DNA of 64,000 nucleotides from the NCBI GenBank assembly GCA_001931875.2, contig MSJH02000814.1:124001-188000 (forward strand). The letters run 5' to 3'. Origin of the DNA: Byssochlamys sp. IMV 00236. Its lineage: Eukaryota; Ascomycota; Eurotiomycetes; Eurotiales; Thermoascaceae. Below, piece by piece: positions 46,830 through 58,816 of the stretch. Numbering within the stretch: the stretch's first letter is position 1; each line of letters opens with the position of its first letter. A model generated the notes under the pieces. That model ran no database searches and had not been told where the DNA came from. It saw only the letters and a program-made list of their open reading frames with translations. The position numbers and the translations under genes were made by a program.

Positions 46830-47411
46830 CGTGTCGCGCTTCTCTTGACTGGATCCCCACCGGAAAATCTGGACACGCAGGCTTCTTTAACAGATGCCGA
46901 TGATGTGCTGAGGGCCAGCTGCACAGAAGATCGCTGCTGATGGTTTCGAATCAGACGTCCCGGTCGAAGTTGAAGCTGGCTGGGAACTCTGGGGAAAGCC
47001 GCGATGTCGGATTGCGCGAAAATGTGATGATGCTGGCCCAGGCTCGACATCCGTCTGTTGATTGTAGCCAATCAGGAACGACCAACCATTCATGCCTGAG
47101 GTATCAACATGATGCCGCAAACCCTTGAAAAAGCAATAGCTGCAACTTCCAAATATATACTACTTGCTATTCGAAATCTGATCTGATCTGTTTTAAACAG
47201 TCCAAAGCTGATACGATACAGTAGACATAAAAACGAGACCTCCTACAAGTTTCTAATCGTAAGAATGGGAAAACATTCGGTTCCGAGCTCTCCCTTCCAT
47301 TAGACTAACGAGCAGAATACGTTTCCATGAACAAGAGCATGGACGATACATAAGCAGAGAAGGCAAGAAAATGAAGAAGAGAAATTTTAGACTGGTTCAT
47401 TTTTTACTCTT
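46830..47411. other. Intergenic between smf1 and the UPF0587 gene
   Basis: Both genes are on the minus strand. This holds the smf1 promoter and the 3' end of the UPF0587 gene. No further feature is seen. Confidence 0.5.
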
Positions 47412-48471
47412 TCAGGACCGGCTGATGTTCCAGGTAATATCCTTGATACTGACCTCTTCCCCCGCCTTCTCATCGTAATCGTACCATTCTCCTTCCGAGA
47501 GGTCGATGCTAGAAAAAGGCGTCGAGGACTCGATTCCTTTTGCCTCCCACTCTCCCTGTAGCGATTGATTATTTAGCATTCATAAGCACTCAACCTTCCT
47601 GATGGGAAAGCATATTTCTGAAGGGGCAGGGGATCTATCTTGTCTTACGTCAGGTTTGAATTCGGTGAATTCTAGACCACGGCAGTCGATATCGATGATC
47701 TTCTGGCCAGACTTCTTTTCGACATCGTAGGAATTAGGGCCTGCAGTCACGGATGCAGAGTGGGTTTTCTGAGCATGCAAAAGAAACTAACGGTCAGCAT
47801 GGGAGTGAATATGTAACATCGCACAGAAGAATGGGATTTGATGATCTCTGAGAAGCGGAATCATCGTTCAGAGAACATAACAAGAATAGAATAGATAAAA
47901 CCCCTTCAACATAGGGTATTATGCAATGGCAGATTCTTAGAGTATCGATTAAAGAAGCCACCAAGGGGCAACAGACCTTGCAAAGCTTGCATGTCCACAC
48001 GAAATTTGCGTTGCCACGGCTGCCCGGGATCTCATGCTCCTCCTAGATAGACACGAGGAAGTTAGAAAAACATCAATTATATGAAGTGGATGCCCCGGCT
48101 TGGAGGCAAAAAGGGGCAGAAAGCTGCGTGGTTAAATGACTGTGGAGGGCCTGGAGGCTCAAAAGGTACTCACAAAGCGGTTGAAGCTGACCCAGTTAGG
48201 ATGGGTCTCCCGACAAGAAGTGCATTGCACCTTAAATGTATAAAAATAAGGGTTCTCCTGCGTGTCACTGGGACGGAGATCCGTCACGCTATCCAAACAT
48301 CCAGCTGTTAGGCCATGTCATATATTTTCAACGTTGCCGGTGTCGCGATGCGGGGAGAACAGAAAGATGTAGAACTAATGGATATGCGCCCCGCTCTTTG
48401 CAGGAAAAAAATGAACCTCTTCAGACTTCGACTTACCCCGATAGCTCTGCCGAAAGTGTAAGAGACAGCAT
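47412..48471 (-). CDS. UPF0587/DUF866 CXXC zinc-binding protein (CZIB family)
   Basis: Minus-strand exons 48471-48437, 48288-48174, 48042-47977, 47768-47649 and 47555-47412 give 159 aa. The start is MLSLTLSAELSG, joined by a 148-nt intron to VTDLRPSDTQENPYF. Two CXXC pairs form the zinc site: C34-TS-C37 and C68-KL-C71. Conserved family blocks are present: ETHPNWVSFNRF, HEIPGSRG, IIDIDCRGLEFTEFKP and EGEWYDYDEKAGEEVSI. The family is found from fungi to man (C1orf123); the molecular role is unclear, a redox or protein-binding function having been proposed. All five exons are short, so it is easy to miss by ORF scanning. Length is normal for the family. Confidence 0.93.
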
Positions 48472-48830
48472 TCTTACTGAGGCTGGATGTGATGGCTACG
48501 CTATTGGCGGTTGCTGGTAGCTGCGTATAACCGGGTTGATGAGAGCACTCTGACAAAGTGATGTGGGGGGTGGTGGTAATATTACGGAACAGCACCGAAA
48601 GCCGTCGATATCTGCCGCGCTTCAGGTTATCTACAACTCCCATATTTAGGGTGACCTCTGGACCAAACAGGTAATCTACACGAAATTGGATAATCATTTC
48701 TAAACGCTGAGAAATCAAAAATTCGCTAAATACAAGTGTCTTGGAATCTTGACAGTATGGCAATCAACCGTCTACGCTCTCCTAGCTCCTCATACACACG
48801 CGCTTTCTGAAACACATATCGCTTATAATA

Positions 48831-50854
48831 TTACAGATGGCTCAGCTGTGGGTTGAGTCCTAGTGGCTTTGTCGAGAACGAGCCGAAATATTCGTTCAGT
48901 GCGTCCACCGTTCCGCTTCCTTCCACTAGCTGCACTGTGCAAGCAACATGACTGTCGGGACGGGTGACAACCACACCTCCCTTAGCTGGGTCGAATCCAA
49001 GCTTCTCGTGAGCCGCGAAGGTAGCCTGTGGTACACGGACGTCCGGAAGGTCGTCAGCGTAGATGTGGTGGTGATAGGCCTTGAGGAAATTGGGGAGATT
49101 TGGCAGGTCGACACCGTTCTTGTCGGATGCATAAACGACAGATATAGTGAAAAGTTTGGAATGCGGGTTATGACGCTCGAAGTGCGAGACACTGGCAATA
49201 TCAGGTCTTCGATAAACCGACAAGAACGACCGTTCCTTCTCGAGGTTTGCTGCAAAATCGGCGAGTGCCTGCTTGGTCTTCGCGGGAATTCCCGCAAAGA
49301 CGAATATGCGGAATGCACCATTGACAGGAACTTCCTGCTCCAAGTTTACAAAATTTGCATCGGAGAGCCTTGTCACTTTGGAAGGAGTGAAAGCACGTCC
49401 AACACGCAGCTTCACCCCGGGGATGTTGAACAGTGGCGACTTCGCCGGATGGCTTGGGGACCAGTTAAAGATATTGGCGTCATATGCTATACCATAGCCA
49501 CTGGTGAACTCGCAGGATGACTTGAATGTCTTCACGAACTCGTCTTCCTCTCCAACAGGAGCGACATGGGAATCGGCCGAGCCCACTTCACCTGCGGATG
49601 GAGGACGCTTTGAAAACAGCGCTGCGTACTTGTTATCAAAGTCGAGCAAGTTCTCGGCAATCTGTTTACGCTCGAGCTCATATGTGCTCAGGATGGACCG
49701 GTCGGCCAAACCAGACTCCACAACATGAATCTTCCACGCCATGTTGAGAGCATCGTGGAATGCAGTATTCATACCTTGGCCTGCTTTGGGCTAACGAGAT
49801 ATTTTAGCATGAATCTTCAGAAGGCAGCAACGGTAAATGCTTACGCTGTGGGTGTGACAGGCATCTCCGCCCATGAAGACACGGTTGTCTAGCGTATACC
49901 TCTCTGCGATTCCCTGTCCAATAGGATATACTGAGTACCACTCTACACGATCCCATTCAAGGTAATAAGGGCGAAGAATCTTCTTTGCGGCAGCTTGCAC
50001 TTCCTCAACCGTGGCCGTTTTCCTGGGGTTAAAGTCCGGGTCTGTCGAAGAAGCAATCTGGACATAGAGTCGCACCATATTCTCTTCACGGGGGATAACC
50101 ATGATGGAACCGCTATCCGAGTGGATGGTGCATTTTGTCTAAGGAGCTTGTTAGAACAAGATTTACCTAATCGCGTTTTCTGACATACCTTGATATCGGG
50201 GAAATCTGTCCGGACCACCCCGTCCATAACACCCCACACGTGGGAGATCGGATCCTTGTGGCGTATCTGAATTCCAAGCTTTTCACGAACGAAACTCCGG
50301 GCTCCTTCTCCGCTGAAGAGGTACTTTGTCCGGATAGTCTCAATGACGTTTGTGTCGAGATTCTTGAGATCCACTTCGACAGGATATGCCTCGTCCTTGC
50401 CATCATTGTCGAAGCGAATAATGGTCCAAGGACGCTGGACGGTGGTTCCGGCTTTTTCGATCTCGGCCAAGAACATCCTTTCGATTTTGCCCTGGTGGAT
50501 AAGGGCGGTAAACGGATATCTCGTGTCAATGAATCGCGGGCAGCTGGGCCAGGTTCCGGTGCGGTGGATGCCTTTACCAGCAGGGAGAGGGTCCCAGAAT
50601 GCGACATCATAGACCTTTGCCGGCTCATATGCCATCAACTGACGTTTTAAGCCCAGGTTTCGCAGGATCTCAATGGAACGGGGCTGAATGCCATCTGCGC
50701 GACCCGTAGTGGTAGGTACGGGGCGGTTATCGATGTGCTTGACTTTGTAACCCCATCTAGACAGACACAGTGAGAGAAGGAGCCCTACAGGGCCCGCTCC
50801 CACAATGACGATATCATATTGGTCTTTGGGACCGGTCATATCTATGGATGACAC
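48831..50854 (-). CDS. Phenol 2-monooxygenase-like FAD-dependent hydroxylase
   Basis: Minus-strand exons 50854-50189, 50138-49845 and 49790-48831 give 639 aa. The FAD-binding Rossmann motif is VGAGPVG (near 18-24). The second family motif is [13 protein letters not shown], and [18 protein letters not shown] (near 310-327, split by intron 2) binds the flavin ribityl chain. A thioredoxin-like C-terminal domain of phenol hydroxylase type follows, with [18 protein letters not shown] near the end. The enzyme class hydroxylates phenolic rings using NADPH and O2. Three similar ends of related families (for example 3-hydroxybenzoate or resorcinol hydroxylases) cannot be separated from sequence alone. 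No ring-cleavage or regulator genes lie beside it. Introns are 50 and 54 nt. Confidence 0.92.
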
Positions 50855-52835
50855 TTGGAAGCAAGAAAACGGGAGAGAGAGAAACTAAGGCCAACCACAC
50901 TGTTGGGATTCTAAGAAAGGAGAACTGTAATCGCATTAAGGATCGCAGTATCAGGTAGGGTAATATATGAAGGCCGTGAAGGGAAAAGAAGACATTTCGT
51001 GCAGTATTGCCATCTTTAATATACGACAGCTCCTCATGGCTAGCTGGACCGAAAAGGTGGGAAACGACAGAACGGAGAGCTATAACGGCATTCATTGACC
51101 CCACCGCGTATCAAGCTCAACGAATCTGTGATTATGCCCTGAGCCCAGGCAAAAAGAATCTCACTCTTTTGCGGGGGTTGAGAATGCCGTGGTTCATTCC
51201 GAGCCTTGTTGATGCTCACATCAGCGCAGGATCCCCACATGCGGATAGAAAGTCGGCAAGTGGAGTGCTGCACGTGATTTGTCCGGGGTAAACCATGTAT
51301 GTGCAACCTCGCCGAGTCTCCTCCCCGAACTCTTCGACAGACTCGCTTCTTCTCTGCCACCAACTCTGTCTTCTAGATCGGTTGATCGGCTGGTATTGTC
51401 GGCTGACTGGGGTTCCCTGCGCCTATGGCCTCTTAAGAGATGTGCCGTTTCGGTTCCCGGATAGACCTGGCCTAGTTGATTTGCTGTCTTAGGTAGCTGA
51501 TATCTAATACTGCACATTTCGATCTCCTTTCCAGTAGCAACAATATCTGTATAATTGTATCTATAATGAGTTAAAAAACCTGAAACAGGGAGTCCGTTTA
51601 CATGTATGGTATCACCAATGAAATGCTGGCCAACGAGTGAAGACATTGAGTTCTCTTAGATCCATCAATACAGGACTGGGTGGCCCTGTTCACTGGCTTT
51701 TTTGTAAGATCGGATGCGCAGGAATTAGATAGAGTATCTAGGACCAGCCGAACGCTCAACATGATAATGAAAAATGTTAATGTCAGATATGAACAGTGTA
51801 TTGTAGTAATGCCATCCTTTCAGACCCACAGTGCCATTTTTTCATTCATAATTCCAGGCTGGGGGTATCTGTATCGAGTCGCATTATACTTCAATCTGTA
51901 TAACCAGAAACTACAGCTGGACTTATCCCCTTAAGACTTGCGCTCTAGTACTGCTTTGCTGAAAGACAACCTGAGCCTTGCTCGGTTCTTGCAGAATACC
52001 AATCAGCCAATAGAGTTACCATAATATATATACTGGAAAATTTGACGCCTCGCACATACCTATAAGAAGCTAAGCGCAGAAAATGAGATGACTAAACGGA
52101 CTACTTTATGCATTAGTTCTTGTAGACACTTGATCTGCGACGTCGCCTAGTCCTATTGGCAAATTTGGTAAGCTTATGTTGAAGCTGAGACGAGCGGAGC
52201 TTAAAGGATCGCATAACAAGTCGTGTAAGTTTCTGATCGCCTTTCTGACATCTTAGCCTTAATGATATATCGAGGATGATGGATTATACTCATGGAAGAA
52301 AAGAGATTTTTCGTGAAAGGTAAGCATAATTATGTTGACATTGACCAGTAGACAATAAGATAATGGTATTATCTGCTCAATAGTAGTCCCCAATGGTCGG
52401 GCTTTGGGTGCTATATGGTAGTGAATAACGCTTTGCCTGCAGTGGCCGCTCCTATGAGTGCTGTGAATATGTTTTGGCCACTTAATTCGCCTCAATAGAT
52501 CCCAGAGCCTTGTAGTAAGCTATTTGTCCCAAAAGATGGCGACATAAATTCTGATCTCGTACCTAACTACATGCGCAACTGTTCTACTCCCCAGAAATAC
52601 ATCATTTTATTTCTTGATAGGAGAAGAATAACACTAGTTCAAGTTAGAAGCGACCCTACTACTCACCTCTGAATCCTCGTGAGGTTGGCAAGCAAAAAGA
52701 GATAGTTACACTGGAGCGCGCCCGTAACCAGGTCCACCCAAAACATACCCTCACTGGTCTTGCGAGCGCGTGTTAGTCCATTTTATATTGTCCTATTCTA
52801 TTGATGGTTCATTCACTGCCCCCATTCTCAATACA
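50855..52835. other. Intergenic between the phenol hydroxylase-like gene and the 52836 ORF
   Basis: A minus-strand frame at 51221-51646 (start MSSLVGQHFIGDTIHVNGLP) is somewhat protein-like at its beginning, but I cannot assign it. The region 51700-52600 is AT-rich and degenerate. Confidence 0.45.
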
Positions 52836-53252
52836 ATGGCTATTTCGCCCAATAGGCCCCAACCTTGCTATTGTCATGAATTGCAAAACCCACCCATTCG
52901 CTCAGGGAGTAGACCATCTCCCCTTGAAAACAACAATAAGAAGGACTCTTTAACTTCCCACAAGCACTCCCTATCCTCTTCCTCTTCGAACAAGACACAA
53001 TCCTTTCAGACATCTTCGTCTGCCAGCACGAAAGAGACCTTTCGAAACCTCACCAGGGAGATCCTGAATTCAGAACTGTTCCTACGATCTGATAGCAAGA
53101 TTGTCCAGTCTGAAGAAGCCGAACCAGTCAAGTTCAATCCAATGAGTGTAACAAGCTTAGAAACAAGCTTAGAGGTTCCTATCATTCTCAGCGAGGAGTA
53201 CGTGTTTGTTAATCTTGTTTACATTGACGATCCGAGACTGACTGGAGAATAG
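52836..53252 (+). CDS. Short uncharacterised ORF directly upstream of the 53272 gene
   Basis: 138 codons from the ATG at 52836 (MAISPNRPQPCYCHELQNPP). It is Ser/Thr-rich and disordered in the middle (SSSSNKTQSFQTSSS), ending in a more ordered part (VPIILSEEYVFVNLVYIDDP). It stops 19 nt before the ATG of the next gene, in another frame. GT at 53201 and TAG at 53249-53251 could define a 51-nt intron with a CTGAC branch site, but that splice does not lead into the downstream reading frame. It could be a separate small gene, a long upstream ORF of the next gene, or part of a misjudged exon structure. Confidence 0.4.
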   Translation: MAISPNRPQPCYCHELQNPPIRSGSRPSPLENNNKKDSLTSHKHSLSSSSSNKTQSFQTSSSASTKETFRNLTREILNSELFLRSDSKIVQSEEAEPVKFNPMSVTSLETSLEVPIILSEEYVFVNLVYIDDPRLTGE

Positions 53253-53271
53253 GCAAACCTCTTATACGAAC

Positions 53272-54448
53272 ATGGCCGACGGAAATCCGTTCTACGGCGA
53301 GCATCAATATCTCTGGAATATGTCTCCTGAGATGGAGATGCAGCAATCGTCTCCAAGCCAGTCGCCTTCTCCCAAGACATCCTCATACCAGTCGGAAAGC
53401 GTTATGCCACTCTTTTCCGGAAGGCACATACCGCACTCGGTATCCGAGAAATACATTGTTGATCGCCCTGAACCACTTCGTGTCCGCTTCAAGAATCCAG
53501 ACTATGCTACTCCATCCTACGGACGGGGAGAGAAAAGCCCCATCCGCGAATATGAGGTCCCTGTTCGTGGACGCTCTCGAGAGAGATTCAATGATGACTA
53601 CGATGACATTGATTTCGATCTTGACAGCCCTCCGAGACGCTCGAGGTCTCCTCACAAGAAACTCTTCGGAGAAAATGGATGGCTCGGGCGCAGTGCCAGT
53701 ATGAAGGACAACGAAAAATATCGGAAGACCCCTTTCAAAAGCTTGGGAGAGAAGATCAAGCAGCATGTGGAAGGACTTGTAAGTTCTATATGATATGGCG
53801 CATGAGGACTAGTCACTAATTTATATCTAGGCTGGAGACGTTGCCAAAGCCTACACAACTCAGTTCAGTCATCCAAAGATTGTTACAGATGGCCGCTTGC
53901 CGATTTCTCTGGACCCTCCTACTCAAGCCAAGCTGTATTCTGAAATAGAGGCCATGATCTGCGTGAGCGCCAATAAGTTCCTTCTTCAACAGTACAAAGA
54001 AGGACGTCTGTCGGTAGAGTCTATCAACAAGGCCACCAACTTCTGGGCCTCGAAGAATAGACCTCAAGTCCCCGAGTTTCAGTTCGATCAAGCTACCCAA
54101 CGCGACCTGGTCCTCCACAATATCCGCACACTGGACTTCAACGGGGAGTATTCCACCAACCCCGTCGCTTTGAACTCAACTCTGCACAATTGGAAGGCTG
54201 TGGCTAAGGAAATGAGCGTTCGTACTTTCTGCAACCGTGACAGCGTGATTCGCAAACATATGCACGACACTTACAAAATCCTGGAAATGCTTGGAGCGCC
54301 TCTTGCAACCTTCCTTGCTTTCCAAGAGCTTCAGATGAAAGCTTTAGCAATGATGAAGGAGCATACTAAAAAGACGTATCATCCTCGCAACTCCAACGGA
54401 CACAGCCGCTCTTCGTCGGAGAAGCACAGCTCCAACAACTCCTACTAA
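53272..54448 (+). CDS. Uncharacterised fungal protein with conserved C-terminal helical domain
   Basis: Exons 53272-53778 and 53831-54448 (52-nt intron) give 374 aa. The N-terminal 150 residues are disordered, with Ser-Pro sites and an acidic/arginine-rich segment (DDYDDIDFDLDSPPRRSRS). From about residue 165 a globular part begins: KSLGEKIKQHVEGL, then LPISLDPPTQAKLYSEIEAM, FQFDQATQRDLVLHNIRTL, LHNWKAVAKEMSVRTFC and DSVIRKHMHDTYKILEMLG. These look like strongly conserved helical motifs. The end is again Ser-rich. I know no named domain. The pattern (disordered phosphosite-rich head, compact tail) suggests a regulated cytoplasmic or nuclear adaptor, which is inference. Confidence 0.82.
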
Positions 54449-55364
54449 AGGAGAAACGGACACGGGAGAAGTTCTACGGTTCTAGGTAGCTTCGAGATTT
54501 TTATGGTTGGGCGGACTTCTTTAGGCGTCATTTCGGATACGGTTATTACTTTCTACTACTCTTTCTACTCATTCTACATGTTTCCTCTGCACTTTTCCTT
54601 GTTTGTTCATGTATTCTAGCCACCCCGACATGTTTCCATTGGTGGATGATGACTTTACGATCGCCACGATTTTTCTGTTTCCGGCGCAATATTCCCACCT
54701 CATGCGGAGATTGAATGTGACTATTAGTTGAATAATCCAGGCTATTTTCGGAAATTCATGAGCTCTAGGTACTTATGAGCAAGCAGCTCCAGGAGATTCT
54801 AGGGTCGCTCAGCAGTAGCTACAGAGCAGGCTAGATTCTGTACTCATTTTGACGGAGCTGAAATGCCTACAACTTTTAGCCACAATACTATTCACATATG
54901 TTCTCTATAGAAGAAGAGATCGGTAGATATCAGACAGTAATATGAAGGAAGTTGTTGTGCTGGACCAACCAAGAGCGAGCGATCTACGCACGTGGTGCGA
55001 CGTCATAGCTTTCCCAAACACGCGCAACGATTCCGATCGAAGGGAGCTTCGCCAACCATCGATACTCAACTTCGCGTCGGCTGAGCGTCTGTTGCGCTGG
55101 TGCTCAGAGTCTGTGGAGTGCGATTTGTTCCTAAGCCGCTTTATGGTCATTGCTTTCTGAGAGATACCCAACAAGCGTTCTTGCTTTCGATTTCGCGGTG
55201 CTTGTTTTCTATCGCTGACCGCACCTGGCGTCCTTGGCGCACCTGAAGGCTGTCTGCTCTTGTGTCCTCACTTATCCTTCGAATATGGATCCTCGTAATA
55301 TCTAAATATACGTGGATAAGATAAGTTTCTGTGCGGTTACCGGTGGCCTACCTCCAGTGTTGAT
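54449..55364. other. Intergenic between the 53272 gene and the DDHD phospholipase
   Basis: The stretch 54450-54700 is T-rich 3' flank. Short frames near 54905-55174 on both strands have no support. Confidence 0.5.
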
Positions 55365-58300
55365 ATGTCGACAATACCCGCTCACACCTACGGCCCTACG
55401 TGCCTTCTTGCCGACAAAGATGAAGATCCTGCGGCCGTCAGGTCGTCTCCAAATCCTCCTCGGTTGCGCGCACAGTTCTTTTATGCATCTTCTTTACCGA
55501 TCGATGACCCTCTAGCGCCTTTGCCTATTCCCTCAGGCAGCTCCAGTTCCGCGTACGAGAAGTTTCCGCCGCAGCCTTTCTCTGCAAGAGACAATATTGC
55601 CCTCGAAGAAGCTTGGAAAGAATTGCGCGATAAAAGGGAAACAAAGCTTTCTAGGAGTAGTGGAAAGCATGATGGACCTTCAAAGGCTACCAGGATACCG
55701 GGTCGTCACCATAAGCTCAGCTCTCGCTTGGGCACTCCGAACAAGGTAGGTAGTCAAGATGATAAGAGGACGGGAGCCGATGACACGATACGATCTTTGT
55801 CGAGGGAATCTGAGAGCATTCCACCATCATCAGCGGCGGGACCGATTGGAGTCGGTGGACAACAAAGCAGTCTAAGGGAAAATGACACTCCTGGCGATGG
55901 CAGTGGCAGCATGAATGATGGCCGGAAGAGAGAAGTTTCCCCCCTTGGCGGGAGGCACAAATCTGCGAAGCGTAAAAGCACCTCATCTCCCAGCGAGGAG
56001 CCCACTCTAGAACCGGAGAGCGCTATATTGCAAGGAAGCGTATCTTCTGACATGAACATCAGTGGGTCGCCGTTTATCCGTGCACCTTCAAGGAGACCAG
56101 ATCTGCAATCAAATTCTCCGTTGGATCCGAGCTCCTATGGTACTACTCAGTCTCTCAGGCCTTCGAGCGCACGTGGAGTCCGTGCAGAAGAGATCCTCGA
56201 TTCAGACATGGCTGCCCCAAGATCATCCGGATTAAGGAGAGAATCCACACAGCTGGCCGAATCTCCTGATCGCTTGTTAGACAAGCTGGAGGACGATGTT
56301 CCCCAGGCAGTAATTCCAGTTGGTTATTCACGTCTTCATTTGGTTGAACTGCCAAATCTGAAGGTATATAATTCATTACTCTCTTTCTCACTCCACTGAA
56401 TAAAATTGTCTGATAATCGATAGATGAAACCTATATACTGGAGTCCAGTTCACGATATATCTGACGTTTTACGAGCTACATGGTTTTATAAGAATACTAT
56501 GCTGCCGGTTGAGCCTCAGCTGGCTAACAAACTCGAAGAGGGATACCTTTATATGCAGCCATGGACAGAGACATGGCAGGATGAGCTGAACAGCTGTGTC
56601 GAGAATGGTGCAGACGCCGAGGCGAAAGTCGTGCACAGGCTCTGGCCTAAAGAAGAAAGCAAATCTGTTAGCAGACCTGCGACGGCACAGGAACTGGGAG
56701 CGACAGGCCCTCAGCCTACGCCACCTGATAAGGCCACCGATATTGAAGTCGAGGCGCTAACCTTCGATGAGAACATGGCTGCTAGTGGTGCTCCTTCCCA
56801 GGAGGCGGCTTTGAAACCCTTCAAAAGCTCCAGTGTCATATACGTTGACGCAAAAAATGCTCAAATCCTGCGACCTAGTCTCCTTCCATCCGCCTCTAGG
56901 GGGAGACGTCCGCTCAGTGCAATTCGGAAAGGGAGACAAATCGGCATACCAGTTATCCGCGGCTTCAGTCGGCAGATGTGGGACAAATTATATCCCTCGA
57001 AGCCTAATCCTGTTGACGTGAGAAATTATATAAGGCGGCCTCAGTCTAGGGACGCACCTGTCGGACACAGTGGACAGGTTTGTTATGCTTGCGCAATAGA
57101 AGAATCGAGACCTAGCCCAACAGACCTAATGCTTGTCATCCATGGTATCGGTCAAAAGCTATCTGAAAGAATGGAAAGTTTCCATTTCACTCATGCTATC
57201 AACGCGTTTCGCAGACATGTCAATGTGGAACTTAACAGTGAAGCAGTGTGGCCACACATCCGCCCAGATCTTGGAGGTATAATGGTTCTCCCGGTCAATT
57301 GGCGATCAACTCTTTCACTTGAAGATGCAAATATTGAGACCCAGTCGAATGAAGATCCAACAGAAAACCATTACTCCCTGAAAGATATTACTCCCGACAC
57401 AATCCCCGCTATACGGACCCTCGTTAGCGATGTTATGCTGGATATTCCCTACTACCTTTCTCATCACAAGTCCAAAATGATCCAGGCAGTTGTCAAAGAA
57501 GCAAACCGAGTATATCGACTTTGGTGTAAGAACAACCCGGGCTTCCAGGAGTATGGGAAAGTCCACGTTATGGCCCATTCTCTCGGAAGCGTCATGTCTT
57601 TTGATATCCTCAGTCACCAGCCGACCAGAGTGCCATATTTCGATTTTGACTCCGTACCTGCTCACAACGATATCTTTGAATTCGATACGAGCAATTTGTT
57701 CATTTGTGGAAGCCCTGTCGGACTCTTCCTACTCTTACACAAAGGTTTGTGTCCCAATATCCCTTTGGAGAGCGATAACAGTTAAGCAGATTGCAGCGAA
57801 CCTACTTCCACGCAGAGGACGAAATAAACCTGGGAGAGAAGGCGAGGATCAGCAACGGGGAGTTGCAGGAGAAGCGGATAAATACGGCTGCTTGGCTGTC
57901 GACAACATCTATAACATCATGCACACTACCGACCGTAAGTATCTGTTACACCTGGATAGTTAAACATGTCAAATACTGATCATGGCTCCACATAGCTATT
58001 GCATACCGTATTAACGCAGCAGTGGATAGAGATCTGGCCGATTCTCTCAGGCCAGCCCCAGTACCCTCTTCTTCCTCATCTTTCTTCCAGTCCTTCGCTG
58101 GTGTCTTCCGCTGGAGTTCCTCCACCGGCCCTGAACCCTCCACGGCTCTTTCCGCAACCGCTCTCCCATCCCGACCTGCAGCAATATCCAAGCTCCCATC
58201 AAATGTCGAGCTCGAAACTCATGATTTCACCCGCGAAGAGATCGCTGAAAAGCGCATGCTTCTCCTCAACGACAACGGGCAGATCGATTACTACCTCTCT

Positions 58301-58483
58301 GGCGGCGGTGGGCCCCTAAATATCCAATATCTAAACATGCTGAGCGCACACAGCAGCTACTGGACGCTGACGGATTTCATACGATTCGTCGTGGTGGAGG
58401 TGGCAAGGAAGCAGGGGAAGGATGGGACATTGCCAGCACTGAGGGCAGTGAAGAAAAAGGGATGGAAGGCTCAGAATCGGTGA
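55365..58483 (+). CDS. ddl1: DDHD-domain phospholipase (DDL1-like)
   Basis: Exons 55365-56363, 56424-57744, 57797-57934 and 57996-58483 give 981 aa. The first 310 residues are disordered. A WWE-like N-terminal region follows with YWSPVHDISDVLRATWFY and EGYLYMQPWTETWQDEL. The lipase part contains LMLVIHGIGQKLSERM and the nucleophile elbow HVMAHSLGSVMSFDIL (GxSxG-type, Ser near 716). The DDHD domain follows with FICGSPVGLFLLL, YGCLAVDNIYNIMHTTDPIAYRINAAVD and DYYLSGGGG near the end. Yeast Ddl1 is a mitochondrial phospholipase A1 acting on cardiolipin and phosphatidylethanolamine; animal relatives act in the secretory pathway. Introns of 60, 52 and 61 nt were placed by family match. Without the 57745-57796 intron the frame ends early. 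Confidence 0.92.
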
Positions 58484-58816
58484 AAATCAGTCTAAATGTT
58501 CGGATTGTTATGAATCATATGTAGATGTGAGATGGTGTTATGGTATTGGTATTAGCTCGTGAGACGTCATATACTCGGTTTCCTGGTCAGAAACCAGTTA
58601 GCAACAAGTTTTTAGAATATCTGATACTGACAAGTGCATGAATTCTTCCTTGCCTTCATGACTTCACGTCGTGGGGTATAGTATAGTAGTTACGCTCAAT
58701 ACTTTCTTCTGTTTACTTAGTAGTAGAATTAGAACATTAAAACCTAGTACTAGCCTTTTCTTCTCTCAGAGTGGGTTTAGATTCACTTATTCACAGGACC
58801 ATTTTCAACTCGTGCT
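58484..58816. other. 3'-3' intergenic between convergent ddl1-like and cnxE genes
   Basis: Only AT-rich 3' flanking sequence is visible, with no ORF or repeat of note. Confidence 0.5.

Noticed and set aside
48948..49520. 190-codon plus-strand frame
   Set aside because: Antisense shadow of exon 3 of the phenol hydroxylase-like gene.
48831..50854. Idea of a phenol-degradation or secondary-metabolite cluster around the flavin hydroxylase
   Set aside because: Neighbours are a UPF0587 zinc protein, SmF and uncharacterised non-enzymatic ORFs; no dioxygenase, transporter, PKS, NRPS or Zn2Cys6 regulator is present.
51221..51646. 141-codon minus-strand frame starting MSSLVGQHFIGDTIHV
   Set aside because: The first 30 residues look protein-like, but the rest is Arg/Ser noise and I know no family; kept only as a note in the spacer entry.
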